Shown: piece by piece, positions 25,938 through 34,318 of the stretch
Position numbering within the stretch: position 1 is the first letter of the stretch
Layout of the letters: every line of letters begins with the position of its first letter
Assembly (NCBI RefSeq): GCF_040675875.1
Contig: NZ_JBEGII010000001.1
Location: 2,914,001 to 2,978,000 of the forward strand
DNA: 64,000 nt
Direction: 5' to 3'
From: Microbacterium sp. LWO12-1.2
Lineage (GTDB): Bacteria; Actinomycetota; Actinomycetes; Actinomycetales; Microbacteriaceae
Program-made: the position numbers and the translations under genes
The notes under the pieces: generated by a model
Database searches by the model: none
What the model saw: the letters and a program-made list of their open reading frames with translations, nothing else
What the model was told of the DNA's origin: nothing

Positions 25938-26537
25938 ATGATACGTGCCGTGCTCTTCGACCTCGACGGAGTCGTCCGTCATTTCGACCACGATCCCGAC
26001 CTCGAGGCGCGTCACGGCCTCGAGGCCGGCGCGATCGGACGCGCCGCCTTCCGCTCGCCCGCGATCGATGACGTGACCACGGGGCGCATCACCCGGGCCG
26101 AATGGCTCCATCGAGTCGCCGAGCAGACGGGGGCAGCGCAGGCCGTCGACGAGTGGGGACGCACGAAGTTCACGGTCGATCCGGACGCGGTCGCGCTCGC
26201 CCTCGAGCTGCGCACACTCGGTGCGATCACGGCGATCCTCACCAACGGCACCGACACGATCGCCGCCGAGGTCGCGAGCTGCGGTCTCGACCACCACTTC
26301 TCCCCGATCTTCAACTCGGCGGAGATCGGCTTCGCCAAGCCGGACCCTCGGGCGTTCCGTCACGTCCTCGACGCGCTCGGACTCCGCGCCGATCAGGTGT
26401 TCTTCACCGACGACTCACCGTCGAAGGTGGTGGGAGCAGCCGAGCTCGGGCTGCACACGCACGTGTTCACGGATGTCGGGGCCCTCCGCGCCGCCCTCCG
26501 AGACAGCGGAGTGGACGTACGCACCGCCGCCGCCTGA
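25938..26537 (+). CDS. HAD-superfamily hydrolase (subfamily IA)
   Basis: This 199-residue protein has HAD motif I VLFDLDGVV with the nucleophile Asp near residue 8, motif II LTNGTD near 98, a motif III lysine in GFAKPDPRAF near 135, and motif IV FFTDDSPSKVVGA near 156. These are phosphatases acting on phosphorylated sugars or nucleotides. The expected capping domain between motifs I and II is short and helical. It is a lone gene between the HNH gene and a palindromic element, so its substrate is not hinted at. Confidence 0.88.
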   Translation: MIRAVLFDLDGVVRHFDHDPDLEARHGLEAGAIGRAAFRSPAIDDVTTGRITRAEWLHRVAEQTGAAQAVDEWGRTKFTVDPDAVALALELRTLGAITAILTNGTDTIAAEVASCGLDHHFSPIFNSAEIGFAKPDPRAFRHVLDALGLRADQVFFTDDSPSKVVGAAELGLHTHVFTDVGALRAALRDSGVDVRTAAA

Positions 26538-26550
26538 GTACGCCCCCGTC

Positions 26551-26642
26551 CACAACTCCTCGAGAAGCCACGGGCCAGCCGCGGACGGCCCCGCCGAATC
26601 GGGGTCCCGCGCGACGGCGGGCTCAGATCTTGAGGAGTTGTG
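26551..26642. repeat. Intergenic palindromic element after the HAD gene
   Basis: The outer arms cacaactcctcgaga (26551-26565) and tcttgaggagttgtg (26628-26642) pair at 14 of 15 bases around 62 bp that are very GC-rich and contain further short inverted repeats. It starts 13 bp after the HAD stop codon and ends 59 bp before the chelatase. It could terminate transcription or be a dispersed REP-like sequence. Confidence 0.6.
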
Positions 26643-26688
26643 AACCGGCACCTCACGCGCCCGAAACATCCCGGTCACAGACGACGCC

Positions 26689-26694
26689 TACAGT
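26689..26694 (+). promoter_or_regulatory. Candidate -10 box for leaderless chelatase transcript
   Basis: TACAGT lies 7 nt before the ATG at 26702. No Shine-Dalgarno sequence precedes that ATG, so a leaderless message is likely. No clear -35 was seen. Confidence 0.5.
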
Positions 26695-26701
26695 CGCCTT
26701 C

Positions 26702-27430
26702 ATGGCCCGCCCCACGCTGCTCGCCGTGTCGCACGGCACCGATGACGTCGACGGGGCCCGCGCGATCGCCGACCTCGCCGCTCAGGTCGCCGCAGACCTG
26801 CCGGAGGTGGAGGTGCGCACCGCCTTCCTCGACCTGCAGCTGCCCGATGCCCGCGGCGCGCTCGCGACGATCGAGGGGCCGGTCGTGGTCGTGCCCCTGC
26901 TGCTGTCGTCGGGGTGTCCCTCACACCACGACCTGCACCGCCTCGTGGCCGACCGGATGGACGCGGTCGTCGCCGACCCGCTCGGCCCCGACCCGAGGCT
27001 GGCGCGAGTGCTGGCGCAGCGCCTGTCCGGGGCGACGGATCATCCCGTGATCCTCGCGGCGGCGGGGTCGCGCGACCCCCGCTCGCTCACCGATGCCGAG
27101 AGCATGGCCGCGCAGCTCCAGGCGAATCTGGGCCGCCCCGTGCACCTCGCGCACCTCGCGGCCCGCGAACCGGATCTGCCGACCGTGCTGGCGGCGCATC
27201 CCGACGCGGTCGTGTCGACGTATCTGCTCGCCCGGGGCCCTCTCTTCGATCTCGCTGTGCGGCACGCCTCCGGCCGCAGCCTGACGCTCCCGCTCCTGAA
27301 CGGCATCAGCGTGCCCGAGCCGCTCATCTCGCTCGTGGTGGCGCGCTACGAAGATGCTGCGGCCGGCATCCCGGCGGCAGGCGTCCCGACCGACGGCGGC
27401 ACCACCCGCACCGTAGAACTGGCAGGATAG
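26702..27430 (+). CDS. Sirohydrochlorin chelatase / CbiX family protein
   Basis: This 242-residue protein has two similar halves typical of CbiX/SirB long forms. The first opens LLAVSHGTDDVDGARAI (metal-site His near residue 10); the second has ILAAAGSRDPRSLTDAESMA near 122. VPLLLSSGCPSHHDL near 63 carries a further conserved His pair. The family inserts Fe or Co into sirohydrochlorin for siroheme or cobalamin. In the second half the usual His of the HGSRD motif is Gly (AGSRD). A possible iron-responsive palindrome follows at 27433. It stands apart from other siroheme genes. Confidence 0.82.
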   Translation: MARPTLLAVSHGTDDVDGARAIADLAAQVAADLPEVEVRTAFLDLQLPDARGALATIEGPVVVVPLLLSSGCPSHHDLHRLVADRMDAVVADPLGPDPRLARVLAQRLSGATDHPVILAAAGSRDPRSLTDAESMAAQLQANLGRPVHLAHLAAREPDLPTVLAAHPDAVVSTYLLARGPLFDLAVRHASGRSLTLPLLNGISVPEPLISLVVARYEDAAAGIPAAGVPTDGGTTRTVELAG

Positions 27431-27432
27431 GA

Positions 27433-27448
27433 GTAAGGCGAGCCTTAC
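27433..27448. promoter_or_regulatory. Possible DtxR/IdeR-type iron box
   Basis: GTAAGGCGAGCCTTAC is a 7+2+7 palindrome before the FAD-reductase gene. It resembles the AGGCTAGCCT core of actinobacterial iron boxes. The regulator is not in the window. Confidence 0.45.
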
Positions 27449-27539
27449 CCCGCATTCGGCCCGCCCGGCGGCGCCGCCATGATCGCCGCTCCCGCGCGCG
27501 ATCTCCCTCGTCGCCGCCCTTCCCCCCAGGAGGATGCGC

Positions 27540-28469
27540 ATGACGGATCAGGCCCCGTACGACGTGCTGATCATCGGTGGCGGCCCCGCCGGGCTCTCGG
27601 CCGCTCTCAACCTCGGCCGATCCCTGATGCGCGTGCTCGTGGTCGACGCCGACCGGCCCCGCAACGCCGCGACCCTGCAGTCGCACGGCTTCCTGACGCG
27701 CGACGGCCTGCCGCCCCACGAGCTGCGGCGACTGGCCAGGGAAGAGCTCGCCGCCTATCCGAACATCGAGATCCTCTCGCGCAACCGGGTCTTCGCGCTG
27801 CGCACCACGGATGCCGGCTTCACCGCCGAGGTCGGGCGACGCGAGCCCACCGGCTCCGTGTCGGCCCGCTCGGTGCTGCTGGCGACCGGCCTGCGCGAGA
27901 CCCTGCCCGACGTGCCGAACCTGCGCGGCTTCTACGGCATCAGCCTGTTCAGCTGCGCCGCGTGCGACGCGTGGGAGTTGCGCGACCGTCGTCTCGCCCT
28001 GATCGGCGAGTCCTCCGATCTCGCCGACCGCGCGCGGCTGATCGCCCGGTGGACCGACAGCCTCACGGTGTTCACGCTCGGGTCAGATGCTGTGACCCCC
28101 GCCCAGCAGACCGAGCTCGAAGCCGCGGGCGTCACCGTGCAGCGGCAGCGGATCACCGAGCTCGTGGGCGAGCGCGGCACGCTCGAAGCCGTCCGGCTCG
28201 CGGACGGCACAGCGGTCGCGCTCGACGGCGGCTTCGTGCGACCAGAGTGGCAGACCGAGCTGTCGTTCCTCGATGACATCGCCCCCGCACTCGACGGCGA
28301 CGGCAACCTGGTGACCGATCGCTCCGGTCGCACCGACGTACCAGGCCTCTACGCCGCCGGCGATGCGGCCACCCCGGGACCCCAGCAGCTCATCGTCGCC
28401 GCGGGAGCGGGGGCCAGGGTGGCCGCCGTCATGGTGCACGATGCGGTGGGCGTCGCCACCGCCCACTGA
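27540..28469 (+). CDS. FAD-dependent NAD(P)/thioredoxin-reductase-like oxidoreductase
   Basis: This 309-residue flavoprotein has the FAD-binding motif VLIIGGGPAGLSAALNLG near residue 10, ATGLRETLPDVPN near 117, and the C-terminal FAD motif GLYAAGDAAT near 277. A CAAC motif in SLFSCAACDAWE near 137 matches the place of the redox cysteines of thioredoxin reductase. The usual GGG NAD(P) motif in the middle is altered (LIGESSDLAD), so the electron donor is uncertain. The ATG at 27540 has AGGAGG 6 nt upstream; the ATG at 27534 is too close. The palindrome at 27433 suggests control by iron. Confidence 0.85.
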   Translation: MTDQAPYDVLIIGGGPAGLSAALNLGRSLMRVLVVDADRPRNAATLQSHGFLTRDGLPPHELRRLAREELAAYPNIEILSRNRVFALRTTDAGFTAEVGRREPTGSVSARSVLLATGLRETLPDVPNLRGFYGISLFSCAACDAWELRDRRLALIGESSDLADRARLIARWTDSLTVFTLGSDAVTPAQQTELEAAGVTVQRQRITELVGERGTLEAVRLADGTAVALDGGFVRPEWQTELSFLDDIAPALDGDGNLVTDRSGRTDVPGLYAAGDAATPGPQQLIVAAGAGARVAAVMVHDAVGVATAH

Positions 28470-28515
28470 CCCGGGCAGGGCAGAACTACCCATCGAGCCG
28501 GATGACCTCGAAGGC

Positions 28516-28521
28516 TAGGCT
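28516..28521 (+). promoter_or_regulatory. Candidate -10 box for leaderless lipoprotein transcript
   Basis: TAGGCT lies 7 nt before the ATG at 28529. The same hexamer occurs at the same distance before dcd, and 6 nt before the GTG at 39114. Confidence 0.5.
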
Positions 28522-28528
28522 GACCGGC

Positions 28529-29203
28529 ATGACCCGCTCCCGATCGGCCAGACCGCTGCTCCGCCTCGCTGCGACCGCGATCGTCGCCGTGTCGGTGATC
28601 CCGCTCAGCGGATGCCTGTACGCCCAGATCCCGGCGAGCGACCCCGGGGTCGCGGAACCGACGCCGACCGCATCCGATGCGCCGATCGACGAACCCGAAG
28701 GCGAGCTCCCCGCCGAGCTGACCTTCGCGGCAGGGCAGGAGCTGCCGGCCACCGCGTACATCGAATGGGGTGACGGCTTCATGACCGCCGACGGGTGGGT
28801 GAGCGTCTCGCCCGACGACGGCAACGGAGGCTGGACCTACGGCACGGCCGACGGCACGTGCACGGCGAGGTTCTGGCAGGGCCTCACTCCCGATGTTCCC
28901 GTGGTCCCCGGCGACGACAGCGCATCGTCGGATGCGATCCTCGGCACTCTGCTGCAGTCGACGACCGCGGAGATCACCCCGCTGGCCACGACGGGCGAGT
29001 TCAGCTACCAGGTCGGCGGCGCCGGAGGCGTCGAGAACCGGCAGCTCACCGGCGAGGACGGAGAGCGCACCTGGATCATCGCGGCGCGCTCCTTCACCGC
29101 CACCGGGGTCGGGCTGTATGTGATCGCCGACTGCACCGGGGGCGATGCGAACAGCATCCTGGCCGAAGTCGTCGAACGGAACGCGGTCGTCGTCACGCCG
29201 TGA
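28529..29203 (+). CDS. Predicted lipoprotein of unknown function
   Basis: This 224-residue protein has a basic N-terminus, a hydrophobic segment and the lipobox LSGC (Cys29). A Pro/Thr/Asp-rich linker (about 30-60) leads to a compact domain with Trp-rich GDGFMTADGWVSVSPDDGNGGWTYGTADGTC. Two pairs of Cys outside the lipobox (in DGTCTARFW and IADCTGG) could form a disulfide. No family was recognised. The start is set by the TANNNT box 7 nt upstream; an earlier ATG at 28502 would place charged residues before the signal. Confidence 0.75.
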   Translation: MTRSRSARPLLRLAATAIVAVSVIPLSGCLYAQIPASDPGVAEPTPTASDAPIDEPEGELPAELTFAAGQELPATAYIEWGDGFMTADGWVSVSPDDGNGGWTYGTADGTCTARFWQGLTPDVPVVPGDDSASSDAILGTLLQSTTAEITPLATTGEFSYQVGGAGGVENRQLTGEDGERTWIIAARSFTATGVGLYVIADCTGGDANSILAEVVERNAVVVTP

Positions 29204-29232
29204 GCACGTCGGTCAGGCTCTGAGCGCGCCGG

Positions 29233-29694
29233 TCACTTGCCGCCGGGCGGGCCCACGAGCAGCAGGATGACGTAGAGCGCGACGATGCCGCCGGCGAGCA
29301 GCACCGCGAGCACCCACGGACGACGCAGGAACCACCGCATCAGTCGGTCATACCAGCGGCCGTCGCGCGGGTCGTCCGTGGCGTCGAGACGCCAGGCTCC
29401 CTCGAGTCGGCCCGTGCGGTGCAGCCAGATCTCGGTGGGGATCGTGGCGTAGGGGACGACGGCGCTGACCACGGCGAGCGCGGCGACACCGACATGCCAC
29501 CGCTGGTTCAGCGCGATCAGCACGGCGGTGGCCCCGTAGGCGAGGAACACGAAGCCGTGGATGCCCCCGCCGATCGTGACGACGACGCCCGGTGCTCCCA
29601 CCGCCCTGGCGATGATCGCGGAGATCAGGATCGTCCAGGTGATCGCCTCCGCGATCGCGAGAACTCGGAACAGGCGGTCGGGTGAACGGAACAC
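29233..29694 (-). CDS. DUF3817 family membrane protein
   Basis: This 153-residue protein has three helices of the DUF3817 type, with RLFRVLAIAEAITWTILI near residue 7, GIHGFVFLAYG near 42 and ATIPTEIW near 82, then a charged stretch and a fourth C-terminal helix. The function of the family is not known. The GTG start (29692-29694) is chosen because GAGGAG lies 6 nt upstream. It converges with the lipoprotein gene. Confidence 0.8.
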   Translation of the reverse strand: MFRSPDRLFRVLAIAEAITWTILISAIIARAVGAPGVVVTIGGGIHGFVFLAYGATAVLIALNQRWHVGVAALAVVSAVVPYATIPTEIWLHRTGRLEGAWRLDATDDPRDGRWYDRLMRWFLRRPWVLAVLLAGGIVALYVILLLVGPPGGK

Positions 29695-29794
29695 GGGACT
29701 CCTCGGGTGGCGTCCTGCCAGCGTATCGGGGACACCGATGTCGTTGCTGAGCGCGCAGCGGAATACGGAGCCTCGCGACGGCGTTGCCGAAGGC

Positions 29795-30706
29795 ATGACG
29801 ATCGTGGACGCGGATGCCCTCTCGCAGGTGCTCGGCGCCGTCGACCTCCAGGTCGGCGTCGCGCGTCGCGTCGCCCTCCCCGCGGGCGGGCTGCTCCCCC
29901 TGGCCGCCGGCGCCGTCACCCTCGTCTACGTCGCGGGCGGGAGCGTGCAGGGTCATCCGCCGCTCACCTCCGCGTGCAGCCTCAGCGTCGACCGCACCTC
30001 CCAGAGCGTCGCCGTCACGGCAGCATCCGACCGCCTGGGTGCCGGTGACGCGTTCCTGACCCTGGGCGAGACCGCATTCCTGTTGCAGGCGGACGCCGGG
30101 GCGAGCGTCATGGTCGTCGATCTCGTGCTGTCGGACACCACCTCCCGGCTCAGCGCCGTGCTGCCCGACGTGATCACCGTGACGGGGTTCGACGCGCTCG
30201 AGCCGGCTGCCGCGGCGCTGGCCGAGAACATGGGGCTGGTCGACCCGGCCGCCTGCCCCGTACGCCAGGGCGATCCGCTCATCTGCCGGATGATGGCCAC
30301 GACCGTGCTGCTCTCCGTCATCCGCGCCTGGGCCGCGAACGGCTGCGCGCCCGCCGGCTGGCCGTCGATGTCGAACGATCCCTTCCTCGACCGCGTGGTC
30401 GATGCGATCCACGAGGAACCAGGACGGGAGTGGACCGTCGAGCGACTCGCGAGCGTCGGCGCCATGTCGCGCTCCGCATTCGCCGCGCGGTTCCGCTCGG
30501 CCCTCGGCCGCTCCCCCGCCGACTACGTCACCGAGGTGCGCATCGATGCGGCCAAGCGGATGCTGGACGAGGGCCGATCGGTCTCCGAGATCTCACGCGA
30601 ACTGGGGTACGCCTCGGACGAGGGCTTCAGCCGCGCCTTCCGCCGCCGCACCGGCATGACGCCGTCGTCGTGGCGCCAGGCACACCGCACCCCCGTCTCC
30701 GCGTAG
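29795..30706 (+). CDS. AraC-family transcriptional regulator with cupin domain
   Basis: This 303-residue protein has an N-terminal cupin-type sensor (about 1-170) and a C-terminal pair of AraC helix-turn-helices (about 205-298): WTVERLASVGAMSRSAFAARFRSALGRSP and then ISRELGYASDEGFSRAFRRRTGMTP. The N-terminal ALSQVLGAVDLQ opening matches the cupin-6 group. The start is placed at the ATG at 29795; an ATG at 29738 is in frame. It converges with an MFS exporter gene at 30815, which it may control. Confidence 0.88.
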   Translation: MTIVDADALSQVLGAVDLQVGVARRVALPAGGLLPLAAGAVTLVYVAGGSVQGHPPLTSACSLSVDRTSQSVAVTAASDRLGAGDAFLTLGETAFLLQADAGASVMVVDLVLSDTTSRLSAVLPDVITVTGFDALEPAAAALAENMGLVDPAACPVRQGDPLICRMMATTVLLSVIRAWAANGCAPAGWPSMSNDPFLDRVVDAIHEEPGREWTVERLASVGAMSRSAFAARFRSALGRSPADYVTEVRIDAAKRMLDEGRSVSEISRELGYASDEGFSRAFRRRTGMTPSSWRQAHRTPVSA

Positions 30707-30720
30707 CTTCACGCCCCAGT

Positions 30721-30811
30721 CGCGCGAAAACGGAGACTATCCGCGTCGGCATCCGCGCGCCGTCTGTCGACACGCTGTATCCGACGCGCATGCTCTCCGT
30801 TTTCGTCCGCG
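30721..30811. repeat. Nested intergenic palindrome between AraC and MFS genes
   Basis: CGAAAACGGAGA (30725-30736) pairs with TCTCCGTTTTCG (30794-30805). After symmetrical 5-nt gaps, CGCGTCGG (30742-30749) pairs with CCGACGCG (30781-30788). CGCG repeats lie on both outer flanks. The two genes converge here, so a bidirectional terminator is possible, although the 31-bp centre is long for one. Confidence 0.7.
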
Positions 30812-30814
30812 ACC

Positions 30815-32005
30815 TCAGGCCCTGACGCGGTTCGAGGCCCCGAAGAACGCAGCGCCGGCGATCAAGGACACGGCGCCGATCACGTAGACGAGCTCGATGC
30901 TCAGGGTGTCGACGAGCAGTCCGCCCACGCCGGCCGCGAGGGCGATCGCGCCCTGGAATCCCACGACGACCAGGCTGCCGCCGGCTTCGAGACGGTCGGG
31001 CATCCGGTGCCCCACCCAGGTGTTGGCGACGATCAGCCACGACGAGAAGAAGAAGCCCCACACGAGCACCACGATCGCGACGCCGATCACGGTGCCGGAC
31101 AGCAGGATCATCGAGATCACCGCGGCCGCGATCACGAGCGGCGCGAAGACGGCGAAGAATGCGAAGGAGCGGTCGATGACCAGCCCGATCGTGATGTTGC
31201 CTGCCAACCCGCCGAGGCCGAACAGGGCGAGCAGCACCACGATCGTCGACGCGTCGACATCCGGGATGCGCTCGAGCGCCAGTCGCACGTAGGTGTAGGC
31301 GGAGAAGTGTCCGAGCACCACGAGCATGTGCCCGATCATGCCGAGCCCGATGCCAGGACGACGCAGCGTGTCGACCAGCAGCCGGAGGCTCGAGGCCTGT
31401 GCCGCGGGCACAGACGGCAGCGAGAACCGCAGGGCCACCGCGAGCAGCACCATGAGAACGCCCGCGATCGCGAAGACCATCCGCCAGTCCACGAGCTCGC
31501 TCAGCATGACACCCAACGGCACTCCGGCGACGGTCGCGAGCGAGACCCCTGCCGAGGTGAACATGACGCCTCGACCCAGGTGCTCAGGGCCGGCGAGGCG
31601 AGCCGCGACCGTGATCGACATCGCCCAGAAGGCGCTGATCGCGGCGCCCAGCAGGAACCGGGCGAGCAGGATGATGACAAGGTTCGGCGCGATCGCCACG
31701 ATCAGGTTCGACACGGCGGCGGCGAGCGCCATCCACACCAGCAGGGAGCGGCGGTCGAGCCGCGGGAACATCAGGCCGATCGTCGGCGCGACCACGAGTC
31801 CGACCAGCGCCGTCACGGTGACTGTCTGCCCCGCCTGTCCGGGGGTGACGCCGAGCGCGTCTGCCATCTCGGTGAGCACACCGTTGGGCAGGAACTCGGC
31901 CGTCACGAGCAGGAAGCCCATGAGCATGAGCATGATGAGGGCGCCGTAGCGGATGCGCTCCGCGCGCGGGGGAACGGCCGTCGGAAGGGGCGCGGTTGTT
32001 GTCAT
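30815..32005 (-). CDS. MFS transporter (drug/arabinose-efflux type)
   Basis: This 396-residue membrane protein has 12 predicted helices and starts with MTTTAPLP... then LIMLMLMGFLLVTAEFLPNG, the typical DHA1/sugar efflux opening. FPRLDRRSLLVW near 85 is the loop 2-3 motif and ARFLLGAAISAFWAMS near 115 fits the family. It probably exports small molecules using the proton gradient. The ATG (32003-32005) has GGGGA upstream. It converges with the AraC regulator. Confidence 0.88.
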   Translation of the reverse strand: MTTTAPLPTAVPPRAERIRYGALIMLMLMGFLLVTAEFLPNGVLTEMADALGVTPGQAGQTVTVTALVGLVVAPTIGLMFPRLDRRSLLVWMALAAAVSNLIVAIAPNLVIILLARFLLGAAISAFWAMSITVAARLAGPEHLGRGVMFTSAGVSLATVAGVPLGVMLSELVDWRMVFAIAGVLMVLLAVALRFSLPSVPAAQASSLRLLVDTLRRPGIGLGMIGHMLVVLGHFSAYTYVRLALERIPDVDASTIVVLLALFGLGGLAGNITIGLVIDRSFAFFAVFAPLVIAAAVISMILLSGTVIGVAIVVLVWGFFFSSWLIVANTWVGHRMPDRLEAGGSLVVVGFQGAIALAAGVGGLLVDTLSIELVYVIGAVSLIAGAAFFGASNRVRA

Positions 32006-32128
32006 GTTCCCCAGCCTCGCGGCATCCGCACGCCGCCGCCCGACCAGGCGTCCGCGGCATCCGACCATTCGTCCGGCGTCATCTCGGGATATCGGGATGT
32101 TCCCAGCCGGAGCTTGCACAGTGGAGGC

Positions 32129-33223
32129 ATGCGACATCGGGGAGGGGCACGGCGGCGGATGCTGCCCGGTGCCGCGGCCATTGCTGTGATCGCGCTCGCC
32201 TCCGGGTGCACGCCGGAACCAGGGCCGGACGACTGGGCGCTGGAGCCGATCTCGTTCCGGAGCTCCTTCGCCGGCACTGGCACTGAGACGGTGCCTGCGG
32301 GCGATCCGATCGATGTGTCGTACGGGATGCACGTGCTCTCCGATGACGGCGCTGGCGGGTTCTGGACGGCATCGTCTGGTTCCTGGTTGCACGTCGGAGC
32401 CGATGGCGAGACGCTCGCGCGGTTCAACGCCGATTCCGGTCCGCTCCTGCACACCAGTGCGATGGCGCCCTTGTCGCCGACCGAGCTCGTGGTGGCGCAG
32501 GGCGATCGGGTGCACGTCATGCCGATGCTCTCGGTGCTCGACACCACCACCATGACGCTGCGAGATCTGCCGGGCGACGCCGTGGGCGACGAGGGCGACT
32601 TCGACTACGGGGACTTCGAGTTCGGTGACGTCGCGGTGCACGACGGCGATGCGATCGTGGTGCGCTACCAGCCGCGTCCGCCCGACGAGTACCTCGACTA
32701 CGAGGTGCTGCGCGTCGACCTCGACAGCGGTGAACGCACTCTGCTGCACAGCGGCCCGGTCGAGCTCGACGACGCCTGGGGCGCCCGCCCCGGCATCCCG
32801 CCGATCGGCCTCGATGTCGACGCTGCCGGCCGGATGTATCTGGCGACGCCGTCTGCGCGGATCGTGCTCGCCGCCGACGGCACCGAGCTGAGCCGTGAGC
32901 CGCAGGTGGCCGAGCGCCCGTTCGTCGCTGTGGCCCCGGACGGCACGGCGCTGTGGTCGGGCGGGCGACCGGAGCGGACCGAGGTGCAGGGCGTGATCGT
33001 CGGCGGCTCCTCCGAGGCGCGAGCGGCGATCGAGGGTCGCCACCCGTGCCCGGCGACCTCGAGCGGCGATGCCCTTCGTCTCGGCGACGCGGCAGGGGAG
33101 CATCCGCTGCCGTTCCTGTGCGGGGCGAATGCCGCCGCCTGGACGGGTTCGTCATGGGTGGTCGCGATCGGCGGCGAGGGAGACGGCGTGCTCGTGCGCC
33201 TCACCCCGCCCTCAGGGAGCTGA
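32129..33223 (+). CDS. Predicted lipoprotein, beta-propeller-like
   Basis: This 364-residue protein has an Arg-rich start and a lipobox ASGC (Cys27). The rest has repeated blocks of short strands with Asp/Gly turns and WxG-type segments (GFWTASSGSWLHVGADGETLARF, GIPPIGLDVDAAGRMYLAT, VAVAPDGTALWSGG), suggesting a beta-propeller. Two Cys near the end (RHPCPATS and FLCGAN) could pair. No enzyme motif was found. The ATG at 32129 has CACAGT 6 nt upstream and GGAGG only 1 nt away, so a leaderless start is likelier than ribosome-site use. Confidence 0.72.
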   Translation: MRHRGGARRRMLPGAAAIAVIALASGCTPEPGPDDWALEPISFRSSFAGTGTETVPAGDPIDVSYGMHVLSDDGAGGFWTASSGSWLHVGADGETLARFNADSGPLLHTSAMAPLSPTELVVAQGDRVHVMPMLSVLDTTTMTLRDLPGDAVGDEGDFDYGDFEFGDVAVHDGDAIVVRYQPRPPDEYLDYEVLRVDLDSGERTLLHSGPVELDDAWGARPGIPPIGLDVDAAGRMYLATPSARIVLAADGTELSREPQVAERPFVAVAPDGTALWSGGRPERTEVQGVIVGGSSEARAAIEGRHPCPATSSGDALRLGDAAGEHPLPFLCGANAAAWTGSSWVVAIGGEGDGVLVRLTPPSGS

Positions 33224-33236
33224 CCGCGCCGGCATC

Positions 33237-33315
33237 AACTTCTGCGGCCGACAGCATCTTCTGCGGCCAGCTGGGGCTCATCCGGCCGCAGAAGTTCGAG
33301 TTGGCCGCAGAAAGT
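33237..33315. repeat. Intergenic AACTTCTGCGGCC repeat element, copy 1
   Basis: The 13-mer AACTTCTGCGGCC occurs at 33237-33249, a shorter copy CTTCTGCGGCC at 33258-33268, and inverted as GGCCGCAGAAGTT at 33284-33296 and GGCCGCAGAAAGT at 33303-33315. The two-forward, two-reverse pattern can fold into one or two hairpins. The same motif and arrangement recur at 40068-40175. It lies between convergent genes. Confidence 0.75.
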
Positions 33316-33334
33316 CGACCGACGGATGCCCGGA

Positions 33335-34288
33335 CTACGGCTGCGCGACCTGCGCGGCGAGCAGGCACACCAGCTCGTACACGACGTGGCTCGCAGCGAT
33401 GCCGGTCATCTGCGCGTGATCGTAGGCGGGAGACACCTCGACCACGTCGGCGCCCACGATGTGCTGCGTGCGCAACGCCCGCAGGATGCGGAGCAGTTCA
33501 CGGCTCGTGAGGCCTCCGGCCTCCGGGGTTCCGGTGCCCGGCGCATGCGCGGGGTCGAGCACGTCGATGTCGATGGACACGTACAGCGGCTTGTCGCCGA
33601 TGCGCTGCAGTATCCGCGCGATCGCCGCTTCGACGCCGTGCTCTTCGATGTATTCGCTCGACACGATCGAGAAGCCGAGGCGCTCGTCGTCCTCGAGGTC
33701 CTGCTTCGAGTACAGCGGTCCGCGGGTGCCGACGTGGCAGCTGGCGGTGAGGTCGATCAGCCCCTCCTCGCTCGCACGGCGGAAGGGCGTGCCGTGCGTG
33801 ATGGGGGCGCCGAAGTAGGTGTCCCAGGTGTCGAGATGCGCGTCGAAGTGCAGCACCGCGACCGGACCGTGCTTCGCGGCGACGGCGCGCAGCAGTGGCA
33901 GCGCGACCGTGTGGTCTCCGCCGATCGTGACGATGCGCGAGACCTGCTCGCCGAGGGCCAGCGCCGCGCGCTCCACCTCGTTCACCGCCGCGGTGAGGTC
34001 GAACGGGTTCACCGGGATGTCGCCGGCGTCCACCACCTGCGCGAGCTCGAACGGCGAGACGTCCTGCGCGGGGTTGTAGGGACGCAGCAGCCGCGAGGAC
34101 TCGCGCACGTGCGACGGCCCGAATCGCGTGCCCGGCCGGTAGCTCACGCCCGAGTCGAAGGGGATGCCGACGACGGCGATGTCGGCGCGCGGCACGTCTT
34201 CGATGCGCGGCAGTCGCGCGAAGGTCGCGATCCCGGAGTAGCGGGGATTCGCGGAGGCGTCGATCGGGCCCACGTTGTCAGTCATCAT
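33335..34288 (-). CDS. Agmatinase/guanidinobutyrase-type ureohydrolase
   Basis: This 317-residue protein has the manganese ligands of the arginase family: His126 in IGGDHT, Asp149, His151 and Asp153 in DAHLD, and Asp240 and Asp242 in SIDIDVLDP. The family removes urea from guanidino compounds. The substrate could be agmatine, 4-guanidinobutyrate or another; the upstream AruI-like enzyme makes guanidinobutyrate attractive. The ATG at 34286-34288 (or the next ATG) follows AGGACTG. It is last in the operon from 38941. Confidence 0.88.
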   Translation of the reverse strand: MMTDNVGPIDASANPRYSGIATFARLPRIEDVPRADIAVVGIPFDSGVSYRPGTRFGPSHVRESSRLLRPYNPAQDVSPFELAQVVDAGDIPVNPFDLTAAVNEVERAALALGEQVSRIVTIGGDHTVALPLLRAVAAKHGPVAVLHFDAHLDTWDTYFGAPITHGTPFRRASEEGLIDLTASCHVGTRGPLYSKQDLEDDERLGFSIVSSEYIEEHGVEAAIARILQRIGDKPLYVSIDIDVLDPAHAPGTGTPEAGGLTSRELLRILRALRTQHIVGADVVEVSPAYDHAQMTGIAASHVVYELVCLLAAQVAQP

Positions 34289-34318
34289 CAGTCCTGTTCT
34301 GCTGTCGGGGCGGGAAGG

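Noticed and set aside
30815..33103. Very long minus-strand open frame (over 760 codons) extending past the MFS gene
   Set aside because: The part beyond 32005 is antisense to the lipoprotein gene, has no family features and a skewed composition; the MFS gene's own ATG with a ribosome site lies at 32005.
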